The position numbers and the translations under genes are program-made. A stretch of DNA of 64,000 nucleotides from Occallatibacter gabretensis (GTDB taxonomy: Bacteria > Acidobacteriota > Terriglobia > Terriglobales > Acidobacteriaceae), in assembly GCF_001449115.1 (NCBI RefSeq), contig NZ_LAIJ01000009.1, positions 2,330,574 to 2,394,573 of the forward strand. Direction: 5' to 3'. The notes below the pieces were generated by a model. It was not told the DNA's origin, did no database searches, and was given only the letters and a program-made list of their open reading frames with translations. How positions within the stretch are numbered: position 1 is the stretch's first letter; every line of letters begins with the position of its first letter. Below are positions 1 through 7,759 of the stretch, piece by piece.

Positions 1-32
1 AGTTTTGAGCTTTCAAGCCAGGAAACCGCAAT

Positions 33-71
33 AAAAAGACCGCCAATCCCATCCGGGTTGGCGGTCTTTTT
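33..71. terminator. Bidirectional intrinsic terminator
   Basis: A perfect 14-bp inverted repeat (33-46 and 58-71, 11-nt loop) has an A-run on its left flank and a T-run on its right, so it can terminate transcription in both directions. The stem core is GACCGCCAA / TTGGCGGTC. It lies downstream of the minus-strand gene at 197-589 and probably also ends a gene left of the window. Confidence 0.85.
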
Positions 72-196
72 GCAGCTATTCTTGCTGAACCTTTCGCGGG
101 ATCCAGGCTTAGGGATCGCCGTCGTGACGATAATCCGCAGCTTTTCGAAAGCCATTTGGCGCGAATCCTAGTGTCTCTTCGACAAGCGGCGAGTCA

Positions 197-589
197 TCAT
201 TTGGCGACCTTTACATTGAAGGTCACCGTGTTGGTCCCGCCGGAGTTCTTGATGACAAACTTGTACTGGCCGTCCTTCTCGGGCGTGAACTTAACCGAAC
301 ACTTCGGTCCGGACGAGTCGTCCTTAGCGACCTCCGTGCCTGTGGAGTCGTTGACGAAAAGGTGCACGTCGGTATTCTTCAGGCCGTCTGTGGTGGCCTC
401 GAACTCTTTCCCCGCCGTGAAAGACAGGAGGTAAGCGACCTCTCCATTGTCCTTCATCTCGAGCTTCTTGCCATTAAACGCCGACCCCTTGCCCAGGTCC
501 TTCGGCTTGGCGTCCTGCGCGGGACACAGTACGGCAACAGTTAACATAACTGCCACCAATGCTGTGACAAAACGGGTAATCGATTTCAT
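197..589 (-). CDS. Small secreted protein with a possible pre-peptidase (PPC)-like beta domain
   Basis: A 130-residue protein. Residues 1-24 form a typical Sec signal peptide (charged MKSITR start, hydrophobic core, cleavage likely near CPA-Q), so it should be exported. The mature part is lysine- and glycine-rich, ending in a stretch (DGQYKFVIKNSGGTNTVTF) that reads like the last strands of the beta-sandwich PPC domain found in secreted proteins. A GGAGG ribosome site lies 8 bases before the ATG. It stands alone, with the terminator at 33-71 behind it. Family assignment is weak; export is well supported. Confidence 0.7.
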   Translation of the reverse strand: MKSITRFVTALVAVMLTVAVLCPAQDAKPKDLGKGSAFNGKKLEMKDNGEVAYLLSFTAGKEFEATTDGLKNTDVHLFVNDSTGTEVAKDDSSGPKCSVKFTPEKDGQYKFVIKNSGGTNTVTFNVKVAK

Positions 590-1085
590 TGGTATTTCCT
601 CCAGAGTCGGATCAGATCCGCACTTCTCATCCCAGTAAACTCTGAAACATGTAAAGAAGGTGTCATGTGTTGCTTAGAGAATTATTGGGGGTCTTCGTCA
701 CTTTTGGTGAAGATGGCCGAAAAATTACTGAAAAGGCACAAGCTACAGTGCCCGCCGTCAGAACTGGATGTCTGCGACCTTAGACCTTATAAGACGTCAG
801 ACGTCGGTCGGGCTGGCCGCGTCCTTCGCCTTGCCTTTTCAGATGGCCAAGGATAGAAAAGTGGGATTGGCTGTTGTGGTATCCGAGGTCTCAAAAACCG
901 GGATATATCCACTCCACGCGACAAAAATCATCGCGTGGGGGTCCGGACCCTCGGGCACACATCGTTGTCTTGGAACCCACGAAAGCAAAGCAGGTCCTTC
1001 GACTCACGACCCCCAAACTGAAAAACGTTTGGGGCCCCTTTCGCTCAGGATGACACATCTGTTGTGGAGCTGGGATGTGTGCTGC
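590..1085. other. Intergenic stretch with repeat elements
   Basis: No convincing gene. It holds one full copy of a dispersed palindromic repeat (981-1056, listed separately). About 873-966 is a diverged copy of a second repeat type, recognisable by GTGGTATCC near its start, GGGCAC near its end, and an internal 8-bp perfect stem CCACGCGA / TCGCGTGG. Confidence 0.5.
981..1056. repeat. Dispersed intergenic repeat, type A copy 1
   Basis: Starts with GAAAGCAAA, continues GCAGGTCCTTCGACTC and ends GCTCAGGATGACAC. The middle is a perfect hairpin, CCCCAAAC (1011-1018) pairing with GTTTGGGG (1027-1034). Copies at 1843-1919 and 2001-2082 share the ends. Confidence 0.75.
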
Positions 1086-1787
1086 TCAAGCCCTGATCTT
1101 TAAATTAGCGTTCTCGAGTGCGACGAAGCGCAGCTCGAGGCCTGCGTTGGTCTCGGTGGCTTCGAGGCCGGTGAGGTCGTGGACGAGGTAGTGGGCTGCG
1201 GAGAGCTCTGCCGGGGTGTGGGAGAAGGTGGTGCCGATTACTGTGCAGCCTGCGGCTTCGCCTGCTTTGACACCTGAATAAGAGTCTTCGATGACGACAC
1301 AATCTTCAGGCCGGAAGCCGAGGAGCTTTGCGCCCTCTAGATAAGGCGCTGGATGCGGCTTGCCCTGCGATACGGAGCTGGCGGTGATGAGGCGCTCGGG
1401 AACGGGCAGGCCGATCATGGCGAGACGGGTGCGGGCCAGCTTTTCTGTGGCGGAGGTTACGACGGTCCAGCGATGCGGGGGCAGTGCGGCGAGCAGCTGC
1501 TGGACGCCGGGAAGGATTTCGATTCCTTCGCCGTCTGCGCATTCGATCTCTTCAAGCAGCTTTAGTTCGACGTCAGCGTCGAGGTCGGGGCGCAGTTCGG
1601 CGGCGGATTCGATGGCGCGACGGCCATGGATGACGGTGAGGACGTAGGCCGGGTCGAGGCCGCGCATGTTGGACCACTTGGTCCAGCTCCGCTCTACGGA
1701 GCCGAGGGACGAGATAAGGATTCCGTCCATGTCGAAGAGGATTCCCTGGCAGTGGAGGGTGACGGGGGATGAGATGGAAGAGGGCAT
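1086..1787 (-). CDS. HAD-superfamily hydrolase (sugar-phosphate phosphatase / phosphoglucomutase-like)
   Basis: A 233-residue HAD hydrolase of subfamily I, expected to dephosphorylate a small phosphorylated metabolite in the cytosol. All four HAD motifs are visible: the DxD nucleophile pair (D19, D21 in LFDMDG), T111/S112 (VVTSAT), K143 in the GKPHPAPYL signature, and the acidic motif VVIEDS (D168). The cap lies between residues about 30 and 90. GKPHP plus a small helical cap is typical of beta-phosphoglucomutase, sugar-phosphatase and glycerol-3-phosphatase relatives, which cannot be told apart here. Monocistronic, with repeats on both sides. Confidence 0.88.
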   Translation of the reverse strand: MPSSISSPVTLHCQGILFDMDGILISSLGSVERSWTKWSNMRGLDPAYVLTVIHGRRAIESAAELRPDLDADVELKLLEEIECADGEGIEILPGVQQLLAALPPHRWTVVTSATEKLARTRLAMIGLPVPERLITASSVSQGKPHPAPYLEGAKLLGFRPEDCVVIEDSYSGVKAGEAAGCTVIGTTFSHTPAELSAAHYLVHDLTGLEATETNAGLELRFVALENANLKIRA

Positions 1788-1842
1788 GGGTTTATTTTAG
1801 CGGGCGCGATGGGTGAGTGAGGGACTGAGGAATCAGGGGCTA

Positions 1843-1919
1843 GAAAGCAAAAGCAGGTCCTTCGACTCACCACCCCCAAACTGAAGAACGTTTGGGGCCC
1901 CGTTCGCTCAGGATGACAC
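1843..1919. repeat. Dispersed intergenic repeat, type A copy 2
   Basis: Nearly identical to the copy at 981-1056, in the same orientation, with the same inner hairpin CCCCAAAC...GTTTGGGG. Directly followed by a type B repeat. Confidence 0.75.
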
Positions 1920-1942
1920 GATATTTTGGCGGGTTAAAGGGA

Positions 1943-1991
1943 GTGCTATCCCAGGTCTCAAGAGCGAGACCTGGGGCACCCAGTGTTCTGG
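1943..1991. repeat. Dispersed intergenic repeat, type B copy 1
   Basis: Begins GTGCTATCCCA and ends TGGGGCACCCAG. A 9-bp perfect stem (1951-1959 with 1966-1974, CCAGGTCTC / GAGACCTGG) has a 6-nt loop. The same ends flank a different stem at 4707-4768. Confidence 0.7.
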
Positions 1992-2000
1992 TGAATGGAC

Positions 2001-2082
2001 GAAAGGCAAAAGCAAGAACAGCCGCAGGTCCATCGACTGCGCAAAGCGCATAGGATGCGCCTTGCTTGGCTCAGGATGACAC
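2001..2082. repeat. Dispersed intergenic repeat, type A copy 3 (diverged)
   Basis: Shares GCAGGTCC-TCGACT and GGCTCAGGATGACAC with the other type A copies. The central stem is a different sequence (GCGCA...TGCGC), so pairing is kept while bases change. Confidence 0.6.
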
Positions 2083-2086
2083 TGCC

Positions 2087-4681
2087 TTACTGTTGTGGGT
2101 TGGTGGGGACAGTGATTAGAGTGAGCTTCGGTTTCTGGGCGAAGGTTAAGGAGCCTTCGGCTTGGGTGGGTTTGCTGCCGTTTTGCTGGAGCTTGTTTTC
2201 GCCGAGGGTGATGGCTGATTTGTCGATCTTTGCTGTGCCGGTCCAGCGGGTGAATTCTGTGGGAGACAGGGCATCTGTGGCCTGGACCGCCACCTGTTGT
2301 GTGATGCGTCCGTTGCGCCAGTCGAAGTTCAGGGTTCCCTGGGCGCTGGAGGCGAGGTCAGCGGGGGTGAAGCCGGAGAGCTTCAGCGTTCCGGAGCCGT
2401 TGATTGGGCTGCCGGTCCATGTTTCTCCCAGGACTTTGCTGAGAGACGTGGGATTGATGCCGGTGAAGGAGGCGTCGAGCGTGTAAATGGGCATGACGGG
2501 CTGGCTTGCGGGGACTGCGAATGAAGCTGTGCCATGGATCTGGCCGCCTAGCGTTTGTGCCTCAAAGCCAGTGATCTTTACGCCGTGCGATTCCACCTGG
2601 AGGCGCGCCGACGCGCCGGTGAAGGTGAAGAGGCCCGCGGTGAGGGAATCTACCTGTACGGTTCCCTGAGCCGCAGGCCATGCGAGCTGCGAGGGGGGGC
2701 GGAAGCGATCGATGAACGAAGAGATGATGGTTCCCGGTTCGTGTGCGCCGAGCAGCGCCTGCTGAAGCGTGGTGAGATCGAGTACGGAAAAACGGACGGT
2801 GAAATGCGGCGCGCAGGGTTCGCTGGATGCGCAGGGAAGTGGCATGGCAAGCGTGGCGGTTCCGCGAATGCGGCTGGCGGAAGGGCCGTAGGCGAAGCTG
2901 ACGCCATCCCAGATGGCGAGGCCGTTTTCAAACCGCAGCGTGGCGGAGCCGAGATCTACGGGTGCGGAGAGAAAATCGGGCTTCCATGCGGCATTACGGA
3001 GGGCGATGGAGCCGGAGAGAGTCTTGGCGCCTTCATCCGGATTGGGCGTAACTGCCGCGAACGAGGTGGAAGTAAGCCAGGGGCCGGAGACGTGCAGATC
3101 GAGTGAGATGGGGGCGTTTGCAGAGCTTGTGATCTGGGTCAACGCGCCATCCTGAGCGACGCCGGTGGCGTGGGCCAGATCTCGCAGAGCAGGCAGCGAC
3201 GAGGAGCCGCGTATGGCGAGATTGAAGCCCTGCTGGCTTAATTGTGCCGTGATGGCGAGCGGTGCGGGCGCTCCTGTGGGGATGGCGATGGCGGCTGTGA
3301 GCGAGGGGGACTGATTTGGTTGGGGCGGCGCTGGCGAAAGGATGAGATTCGTGATCGAGATGGGATTGGCGAGTCCCTGGCCGGTAAGGCGGAGGTCCTG
3401 GCCGGTGAAGCTGCCCTGTAGAGATGACGGTGGGAGCGTTTTTCCACCCATGGCGCGATGAAGTTGAGCCTTTGATTGGGCTGGCTGCTGGGTCACTGCG
3501 GCGCTTGCGAGCGCGTAGGTCATTTTGCCGCTGAAGGAGCCTTGCGCGGAGAGGCTCTGATTGAAGTTGCCGCGGAAGGTGCGGAGGATGTCGAGCGGAG
3601 CCTGTGCGGGAATTTTGTCCAGCTCCAACGTGAGTTGCGGGGTGGCGGGCGAGGCGGGCAAGCTGCCGGTGAGGTGTGCGCGGCCGTCGCCGATGGGTGA
3701 GTTGCACTCGATCTTTTCAAGGGAGCGGGCGGAGAAGTGATAGAGAAAGCTGCAGTTGGCGTCGAAGTCGAGTAAAGAGAGAGGTTCAAACTCCACGCGG
3801 TGGACGCCGGTGGCGCGGAGGCGGGTGGAGATGGTTAAGGCGTCTGCGGAGCCGTCTGCGTGCAGTTCGCCGGTGAGGTCGCCGCGCCAGTCCTGGTCTG
3901 AGCCGAGGATGAGGAGCGAGAGCTGGCCGAGTTGGGCTTTGCGCCAATCCATTTCAACGTGGAGCGGCATGTGGCTGAGATGAGAGGCGGGACTCAGGGT
4001 AGCTTCGAGGCGGACGATGCCGGTGTCTGCCTGATCGAGCGGAATGTCGGTGCGCGCGGGCTGACCGCGGAGGCGAATGTGCCAGCCGTCGTCCTCACGC
4101 CAGAGCGAGGCGTCTGTGTTGGTGAGCGAGAAGGGAATCTTTTCGGTGCCGAATTTGACATTGATGCGGGAGTTGGTTGCCTCCATATAAGGCAGCGGGC
4201 GGCGGGTGGCGGTGTCTGCTGTGTCGGCAGTGGGTTCGGCGGTGCGTAAGAGCGAGTCAGCGTTCCAGCGGCCATCTGCGTTGCGGACGAGGTTGACGCT
4301 GGCCTGGTCGACGCTGATGCGATCGAGAGCGAGGTGGCCGCGCCAGAGGGAGAAGAGCCGGACGGAGGCGACGACGGTATCGGCGTGGAGGACCGGCTCT
4401 GCGCCAAAGGCGGGGTCTTCCTCAACGTTGAGGTCGGTGATGACGAAGCCGGGGCGGGGAAGCATGCGGAGCTCGACGGCGGAAAGGTGCACGGGCCGGC
4501 CGAGAGAGGTGGAGACAAGCTGGGTGATGTGGCTTTTATAGCGGCTGATGCTTATATATGGCGGAACGAAGACGAGAAGCAGGATGAGAATAACAACGCT
4601 CAGACCGAGAGTTAAGCGAATGTGCCGCCGAAGCCAGGGTTTGGTGGCTGGCTCGATTTCTGGCTTGGGCTCGGAGGTCAT
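2087..4681 (-). CDS. AsmA family protein
   Basis: An 864-residue inner-membrane-anchored AsmA-type protein. Residues 21-43 are one transmembrane helix after a basic stretch (WLRRHIR). The AsmA N-terminal domain follows (RPVHLSAVELRMLPRPGFVITDLNV), then long beta-rich repeats and a C-terminal AsmA segment. AsmA proteins are thought to act at the cell envelope, probably in outer-membrane lipid or protein assembly. The ATG at 4681 (MTSEPKPE) is chosen because the frame upstream reads as a shadow of lepB and lacks protein-like composition. Transcribed in the same direction as lepB, lepB and rnc upstream; a type B repeat fills the gap. Confidence 0.85.
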   Translation of the reverse strand: MTSEPKPEIEPATKPWLRRHIRLTLGLSVVILILLLVFVPPYISISRYKSHITQLVSTSLGRPVHLSAVELRMLPRPGFVITDLNVEEDPAFGAEPVLHADTVVASVRLFSLWRGHLALDRISVDQASVNLVRNADGRWNADSLLRTAEPTADTADTATRRPLPYMEATNSRINVKFGTEKIPFSLTNTDASLWREDDGWHIRLRGQPARTDIPLDQADTGIVRLEATLSPASHLSHMPLHVEMDWRKAQLGQLSLLILGSDQDWRGDLTGELHADGSADALTISTRLRATGVHRVEFEPLSLLDFDANCSFLYHFSARSLEKIECNSPIGDGRAHLTGSLPASPATPQLTLELDKIPAQAPLDILRTFRGNFNQSLSAQGSFSGKMTYALASAAVTQQPAQSKAQLHRAMGGKTLPPSSLQGSFTGQDLRLTGQGLANPISITNLILSPAPPQPNQSPSLTAAIAIPTGAPAPLAITAQLSQQGFNLAIRGSSSLPALRDLAHATGVAQDGALTQITSSANAPISLDLHVSGPWLTSTSFAAVTPNPDEGAKTLSGSIALRNAAWKPDFLSAPVDLGSATLRFENGLAIWDGVSFAYGPSASRIRGTATLAMPLPCASSEPCAPHFTVRFSVLDLTTLQQALLGAHEPGTIISSFIDRFRPPSQLAWPAAQGTVQVDSLTAGLFTFTGASARLQVESHGVKITGFEAQTLGGQIHGTASFAVPASQPVMPIYTLDASFTGINPTSLSKVLGETWTGSPINGSGTLKLSGFTPADLASSAQGTLNFDWRNGRITQQVAVQATDALSPTEFTRWTGTAKIDKSAITLGENKLQQNGSKPTQAEGSLTFAQKPKLTLITVPTNPQQ

Positions 4682-4706
4682 TGTTTGTAATCGTAATTCC
4701 TGAGCC

Positions 4707-4768
4707 GTGCTATCCCACCCTAGCCGGAAAAACAAAGGCCCGGCGAGGGTGGGGCACCCAGAATGTGT
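4707..4768. repeat. Dispersed intergenic repeat, type B copy 2
   Basis: Ends match the copy at 1943-1991 (GTGCTATCCCA, TGGGGCACCCAG). The inner stem is CCACCCT-A-GCCGG against CCGGC-G-AGGGTGG, a different sequence with pairing kept except one mismatch. It lies between asmA and lepB. Confidence 0.7.
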
Positions 4769-4770
4769 GT

Positions 4771-5589
4771 TTAGCGCATGACTTTGAAGGTGCGGGACCA
4801 GCGGGTATCGGTGAAGAAGTGCACGACGACGTGGCCCATCCAGGAGATTTTGGCGGCGATGCCGGGCTGCTCGAGCTGGCCGTCGGGGGTCTGGAAAGAC
4901 CAGTAGTTGAAGAGGGGACGGCCTACGATGTTTTCGCGCGGGACGAAACCCCAGAAGCGCGAGTCGGCGGAGTCGTGACGGTGATCGCCCATCATGAAGT
5001 ACTTGCCGGGGGGAACGACGAGATCGCCGTTGACGATATGCGAGTTGATCTCCGTGGCCCACTGCTCGGTTTTGTAATTGCCAGGCTCGGGGACAACAGG
5101 GTACGAGGGGAATTCGTCGAGGAAGGGCTTCTCTGAGAAGTCGGCGGGGGTATCCGACCAGGTTTTTGGAAACTCCTGCGGGACTCCGTTGATGTAGACG
5201 ACGCCTGCGTGGAGATGGATGTGGTCGCCGGGGACGCCGATGAGGCGCTTGACGAGGTAGTTATACTGCGGCGTGTCGGAGCCGGGGACATCGTCGGGCA
5301 CGGGCTTGTAGAAGACGATGATGTCGCCGTGCTGCGGCTCGCGGTAATGGATGAGCGGGAACCAGTTGTGGCCGGGCGAGAGGGTGACGCGATCGACGAA
5401 GAGGTGATCGCCGACGAGGAGCGTGTTCTCCATGGAGCCGGAGGGGATGACGAAGTTCTGGCCGATGAAGCTGAAGATGAAGAGACCGACTACGAAGACC
5501 GCCGCGTAGCTGGCGATGGCCTCGAAGAAGGTTTCTCCGGTTTTCTGCCCGGCTGCGGGGATGGTGTCTGCGGCGTTTATTTTCGTCAT
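4771..5589 (-). CDS. lepB: Signal peptidase I (first copy)
   Basis: A 272-residue type I signal peptidase that removes Sec/Tat signal peptides at the outer face of the inner membrane. A membrane helix spans about residues 29-48. The catalytic Ser is S52 (PSGSMENTL) and the general-base Lys is K114 (LVKRLIGVPGD). The box D signature GDHRHDSADSRFWG is present near the C-terminus. It lies 52 bp downstream of a second, distinct signal peptidase gene and just upstream of asmA, so these genes probably share a transcript with rnc. Both copies keep the catalytic dyad. Confidence 0.95.
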   Translation of the reverse strand: MTKINAADTIPAAGQKTGETFFEAIASYAAVFVVGLFIFSFIGQNFVIPSGSMENTLLVGDHLFVDRVTLSPGHNWFPLIHYREPQHGDIIVFYKPVPDDVPGSDTPQYNYLVKRLIGVPGDHIHLHAGVVYINGVPQEFPKTWSDTPADFSEKPFLDEFPSYPVVPEPGNYKTEQWATEINSHIVNGDLVVPPGKYFMMGDHRHDSADSRFWGFVPRENIVGRPLFNYWSFQTPDGQLEQPGIAAKISWMGHVVVHFFTDTRWSRTFKVMR

Positions 5590-5641
5590 TCGTGGCTCTA
5601 GGACGAGAGTGGCAAGGGCTTAACGGACTGGTCCCGGCGTT

Positions 5642-6421
5642 CTATCGAACGACGCGGAAGATGCGTTCCCAGCGGGCGAATCCGGTTAGCTTTGCCGTAA
5701 GTTCTCTATCGTGTCCGAGTTTATCATCCGACGGCTGCTCGACATCTGTGGATGAGGGACGGCGAACGGAGAAGTAAATGAGCATGGGGCGAGCGATGAT
5801 CGCGTCGCGCGGGACGAGGCCCCAGAAGCGCGAATCTTCGCTGTGATTGCGGTTGTCGCCGAGGACGAAGTACTGGCCGGGAGGGACGACGAGCTCACCG
5901 TTCTGGACGAGGGTGGGGAGCTTGTGCCACCAGTCGGGGCTGACGTTTGGGTCAGAGTAGACGGTTCCGGGAAAGACGTCGCGGGCAGGATTGTAGGAGG
6001 TGGGCTCGAAGGCGGCCCAGGGCTCGAAGATGCGAAGGCCGTTGACGGAGAGATGGCCGTCGTCGACGCGGATGTGATCTCCGGGGATGCCGGCGACGCG
6101 CTTAATGAGCAGCGGCGGGCGGGGATGGTGGAAGACGACGATATCGCCGCGCTGGACTTCGCGGTAGGGAAGGAGGGTGCGGGAGAGCGCGTCGGATGGG
6201 GCGAGAATCTGCTTGTTGACGAGCAGAAAATCGCCGATGAGGAGGGTTCGCTCCATGCTTTCCGAGGGGATGAGGTAGGGCTGGAGCAGGAAGGTGAGGA
6301 GAAATAGTCCGACGACAAGAGTGCGGAGTAGCAGAGCGAACGCGTCAGACGGCGTGGGCAGAAGGAGGCGATGCGCGTGGGGCAGTGGAGGCTGAGTCCG
6401 GATGGAAGCGGGCGCGCTCAT
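5642..6421 (-). CDS. lepB: Signal peptidase I (second copy)
   Basis: A 259-residue type I signal peptidase paralogue of its downstream neighbour. Membrane helix about residues 32-49, catalytic S55 (IPSESMERTL), catalytic K107 (LIKRVAGIPGD), and box D motif GDNRNHSEDSRFWG. Its ATG overlaps the last bases of rnc (6418-6421), so the two are translationally coupled. The two copies differ in the region between the Ser and Lys boxes, which could give different substrate preferences; that is inference. Confidence 0.95.
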   Translation of the reverse strand: MSAPASIRTQPPLPHAHRLLLPTPSDAFALLLRTLVVGLFLLTFLLQPYLIPSESMERTLLIGDFLLVNKQILAPSDALSRTLLPYREVQRGDIVVFHHPRPPLLIKRVAGIPGDHIRVDDGHLSVNGLRIFEPWAAFEPTSYNPARDVFPGTVYSDPNVSPDWWHKLPTLVQNGELVVPPGQYFVLGDNRNHSEDSRFWGLVPRDAIIARPMLIYFSVRRPSSTDVEQPSDDKLGHDRELTAKLTGFARWERIFRVVR

Positions 6422-7266
6422 TCGGCGGCTGCCTCCTCTGGCGTGTCGAGTGGCGGGGTGTCGAGCGCTGCGCTGATTTTTGTGCCGGTGAGATGAGCTA
6501 GGGCGCGGCGGGCGGCATCCTGCTCGGCGTTCTTCTTGGTACTGCCGAGGCCCCGGGCGAGGGGTTTTCCGGGTCCAACGGGGTCAGGATTGGCATTGCC
6601 GTTTTCGGATGCGGAAGGCTTTAAGCGGACTTCGACGAGGAAGCGCTTCCTGTGGTCGGGGCCGGACTCGCTTTTGACGCGGTAGACGGGTGTGCCGGAG
6701 CGGGTGGACTGAAGATGCTCCTGCAGGGCGGATTTGTAGTTGCCGAGCGCTGCACCGGAACGCATTTCGCGGGCGAGCTGATCGGCGGCTTCTCCGAGGA
6801 CGTGCCTGTGGACGAAGGCGCGGACGGGGTCGAGATCGCCGTTCGGGCCGCCGTCAAGAAAGAGCGCGCCGAGAACGGCTTCCATGGCGTTCGAGAGGAC
6901 TGTGGTTTTGCGGCGAAGGCCGCTGCGGTCCTCGCCTTTGCTCAGGCGGAGGTGACGCCCGAGGTCGATTGCACCGGCGACGAGAGCCATGTTCTGGCGG
7001 CTGACGAGCTGGGCCCGCATGCGGGTGAGCTCGCCTTCGGTCCAGTCAGGATGCAGAAGGAAAAGGGCTTCTGCGACGACGAGGCCGAGGACGGCGTCTC
7101 CGAGGAATTCGAGGCGCTCGTTGTCGCCGGACGGGGCTTCCGCGCTGCCGTTGGAGCTGGTTTTGCCGTGGGCGAGGGATCGGTGCGTGAGTGCGCGCAC
7201 CAAGAGCTCAGGCTGGGCAAATGTGTGTCCCAGCGCGGCTTCCAGTTCGCTCACAAGTGCTTCCAT
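6418..7266 (-). CDS. rnc: Ribonuclease III
   Basis: A 282-residue double-strand-specific RNase used in rRNA and mRNA processing. The RNase III signature ERLEFLGDAVLG lies at residues 50-61 and the second acidic motif NAMEAVLGALFLDGG near residue 130. A C-terminal dsRNA-binding domain runs from about residue 180 (NYKSALQEHLQ) to ARRALAHL, interrupted by a Gly/Pro-rich insertion (NANPDPVGPG). It is somewhat longer than the usual 220-250 residues because of that insertion and a variable tail. First gene of the rnc-lepB-lepB cluster. Confidence 0.95.
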   Translation of the reverse strand: MEALVSELEAALGHTFAQPELLVRALTHRSLAHGKTSSNGSAEAPSGDNERLEFLGDAVLGLVVAEALFLLHPDWTEGELTRMRAQLVSRQNMALVAGAIDLGRHLRLSKGEDRSGLRRKTTVLSNAMEAVLGALFLDGGPNGDLDPVRAFVHRHVLGEAADQLAREMRSGAALGNYKSALQEHLQSTRSGTPVYRVKSESGPDHRKRFLVEVRLKPSASENGNANPDPVGPGKPLARGLGSTKKNAEQDAARRALAHLTGTKISAALDTPPLDTPEEAAAE

Positions 7267-7363
7267 CGCTGATCCCCCAGCGAAAGCCAGTTTACATTCT
7301 TTGACGTTGAGGGGAGCGGGTTTGGTTTATGGGAAGCGTACTACTTCTTCATTGTCTGAGGCC

Positions 7364-7400
7364 TTGACCTTCTACATATCGCCATGTATATATGTAGAAG
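7364..7400 (+). promoter_or_regulatory. padR promoter with embedded operator
   Basis: TTGACC (7364-7369) and TATATA (7387-7392) are 17 bp apart, a good sigma70-type promoter. An 11-bp perfect inverted repeat, CTTCTACATAT (7369-7379) and ATATGTAGAAG (7390-7400), covers the spacer and -10 box. The TACAT...ATGTA core fits PadR-type operators, so PadR should repress its own operon by blocking polymerase. Only 8 bp separate it from the padR start codon. Confidence 0.8.
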
Positions 7401-7408
7401 TGACAGGT

Positions 7409-7759
7409 ATGAAGAAGCCAGCTCAGCTCGATCTCCCGCAAGGCACTCTCGACCTCCTGATTCTGCGCGTCGTCGCACTGGGCCCTATTCACGGATACGC
7501 AATCGCGCAGAGAATTCAGCAGATGTCGCAAGAGGCGCTCCAGGTTCAGCAAGGGTCGCTTTACCCCGCCTTGCATCGTCTCGAATACAAGAAGTTTCTT
7601 GCAGCGGACTGGAAGCCGTCGGATACCGGGCGCGAAGCAAAGTTCTATCGCCTGACGCACAAAGGGAAGCTCCAGCTTGAAAACGAGACTGCCAGCTGGA
7701 CTCGGCTTACTGAAGTCGTCGGGCTGATTCTTCAAGGTCCGCAGGGAGAAACATCATGA
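7409..7759 (+). CDS. PadR family transcriptional regulator
   Basis: A 116-residue winged-helix regulator of the short PadR type. The start MKKPAQLDLPQGTLDLLILR, then HGYAIAQRIQQMS and QGSLYPALHRLE, are the family hallmarks; the C-terminus TRLTEVVGLILQ is the dimerisation helix. The ATG at 7409 is chosen because it sits just after the operator and gives the standard PadR N-terminus. Its stop overlaps the start of the permease gene (7756-7759), so the two are co-translated. In acidobacteria this gene pair recurs many times per genome. Confidence 0.93.
   Translation: MKKPAQLDLPQGTLDLLILRVVALGPIHGYAIAQRIQQMSQEALQVQQGSLYPALHRLEYKKFLAADWKPSDTGREAKFYRLTHKGKLQLENETASWTRLTEVVGLILQGPQGETS

Noticed and set aside
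4682..5062. Longer N-terminus for the AsmA gene starting at 5062
   Set aside because: The extra 127 residues are Arg/Pro-rich shadow translation of lepB on the same strand; the AsmA membrane anchor begins right after the ATG at 4681.
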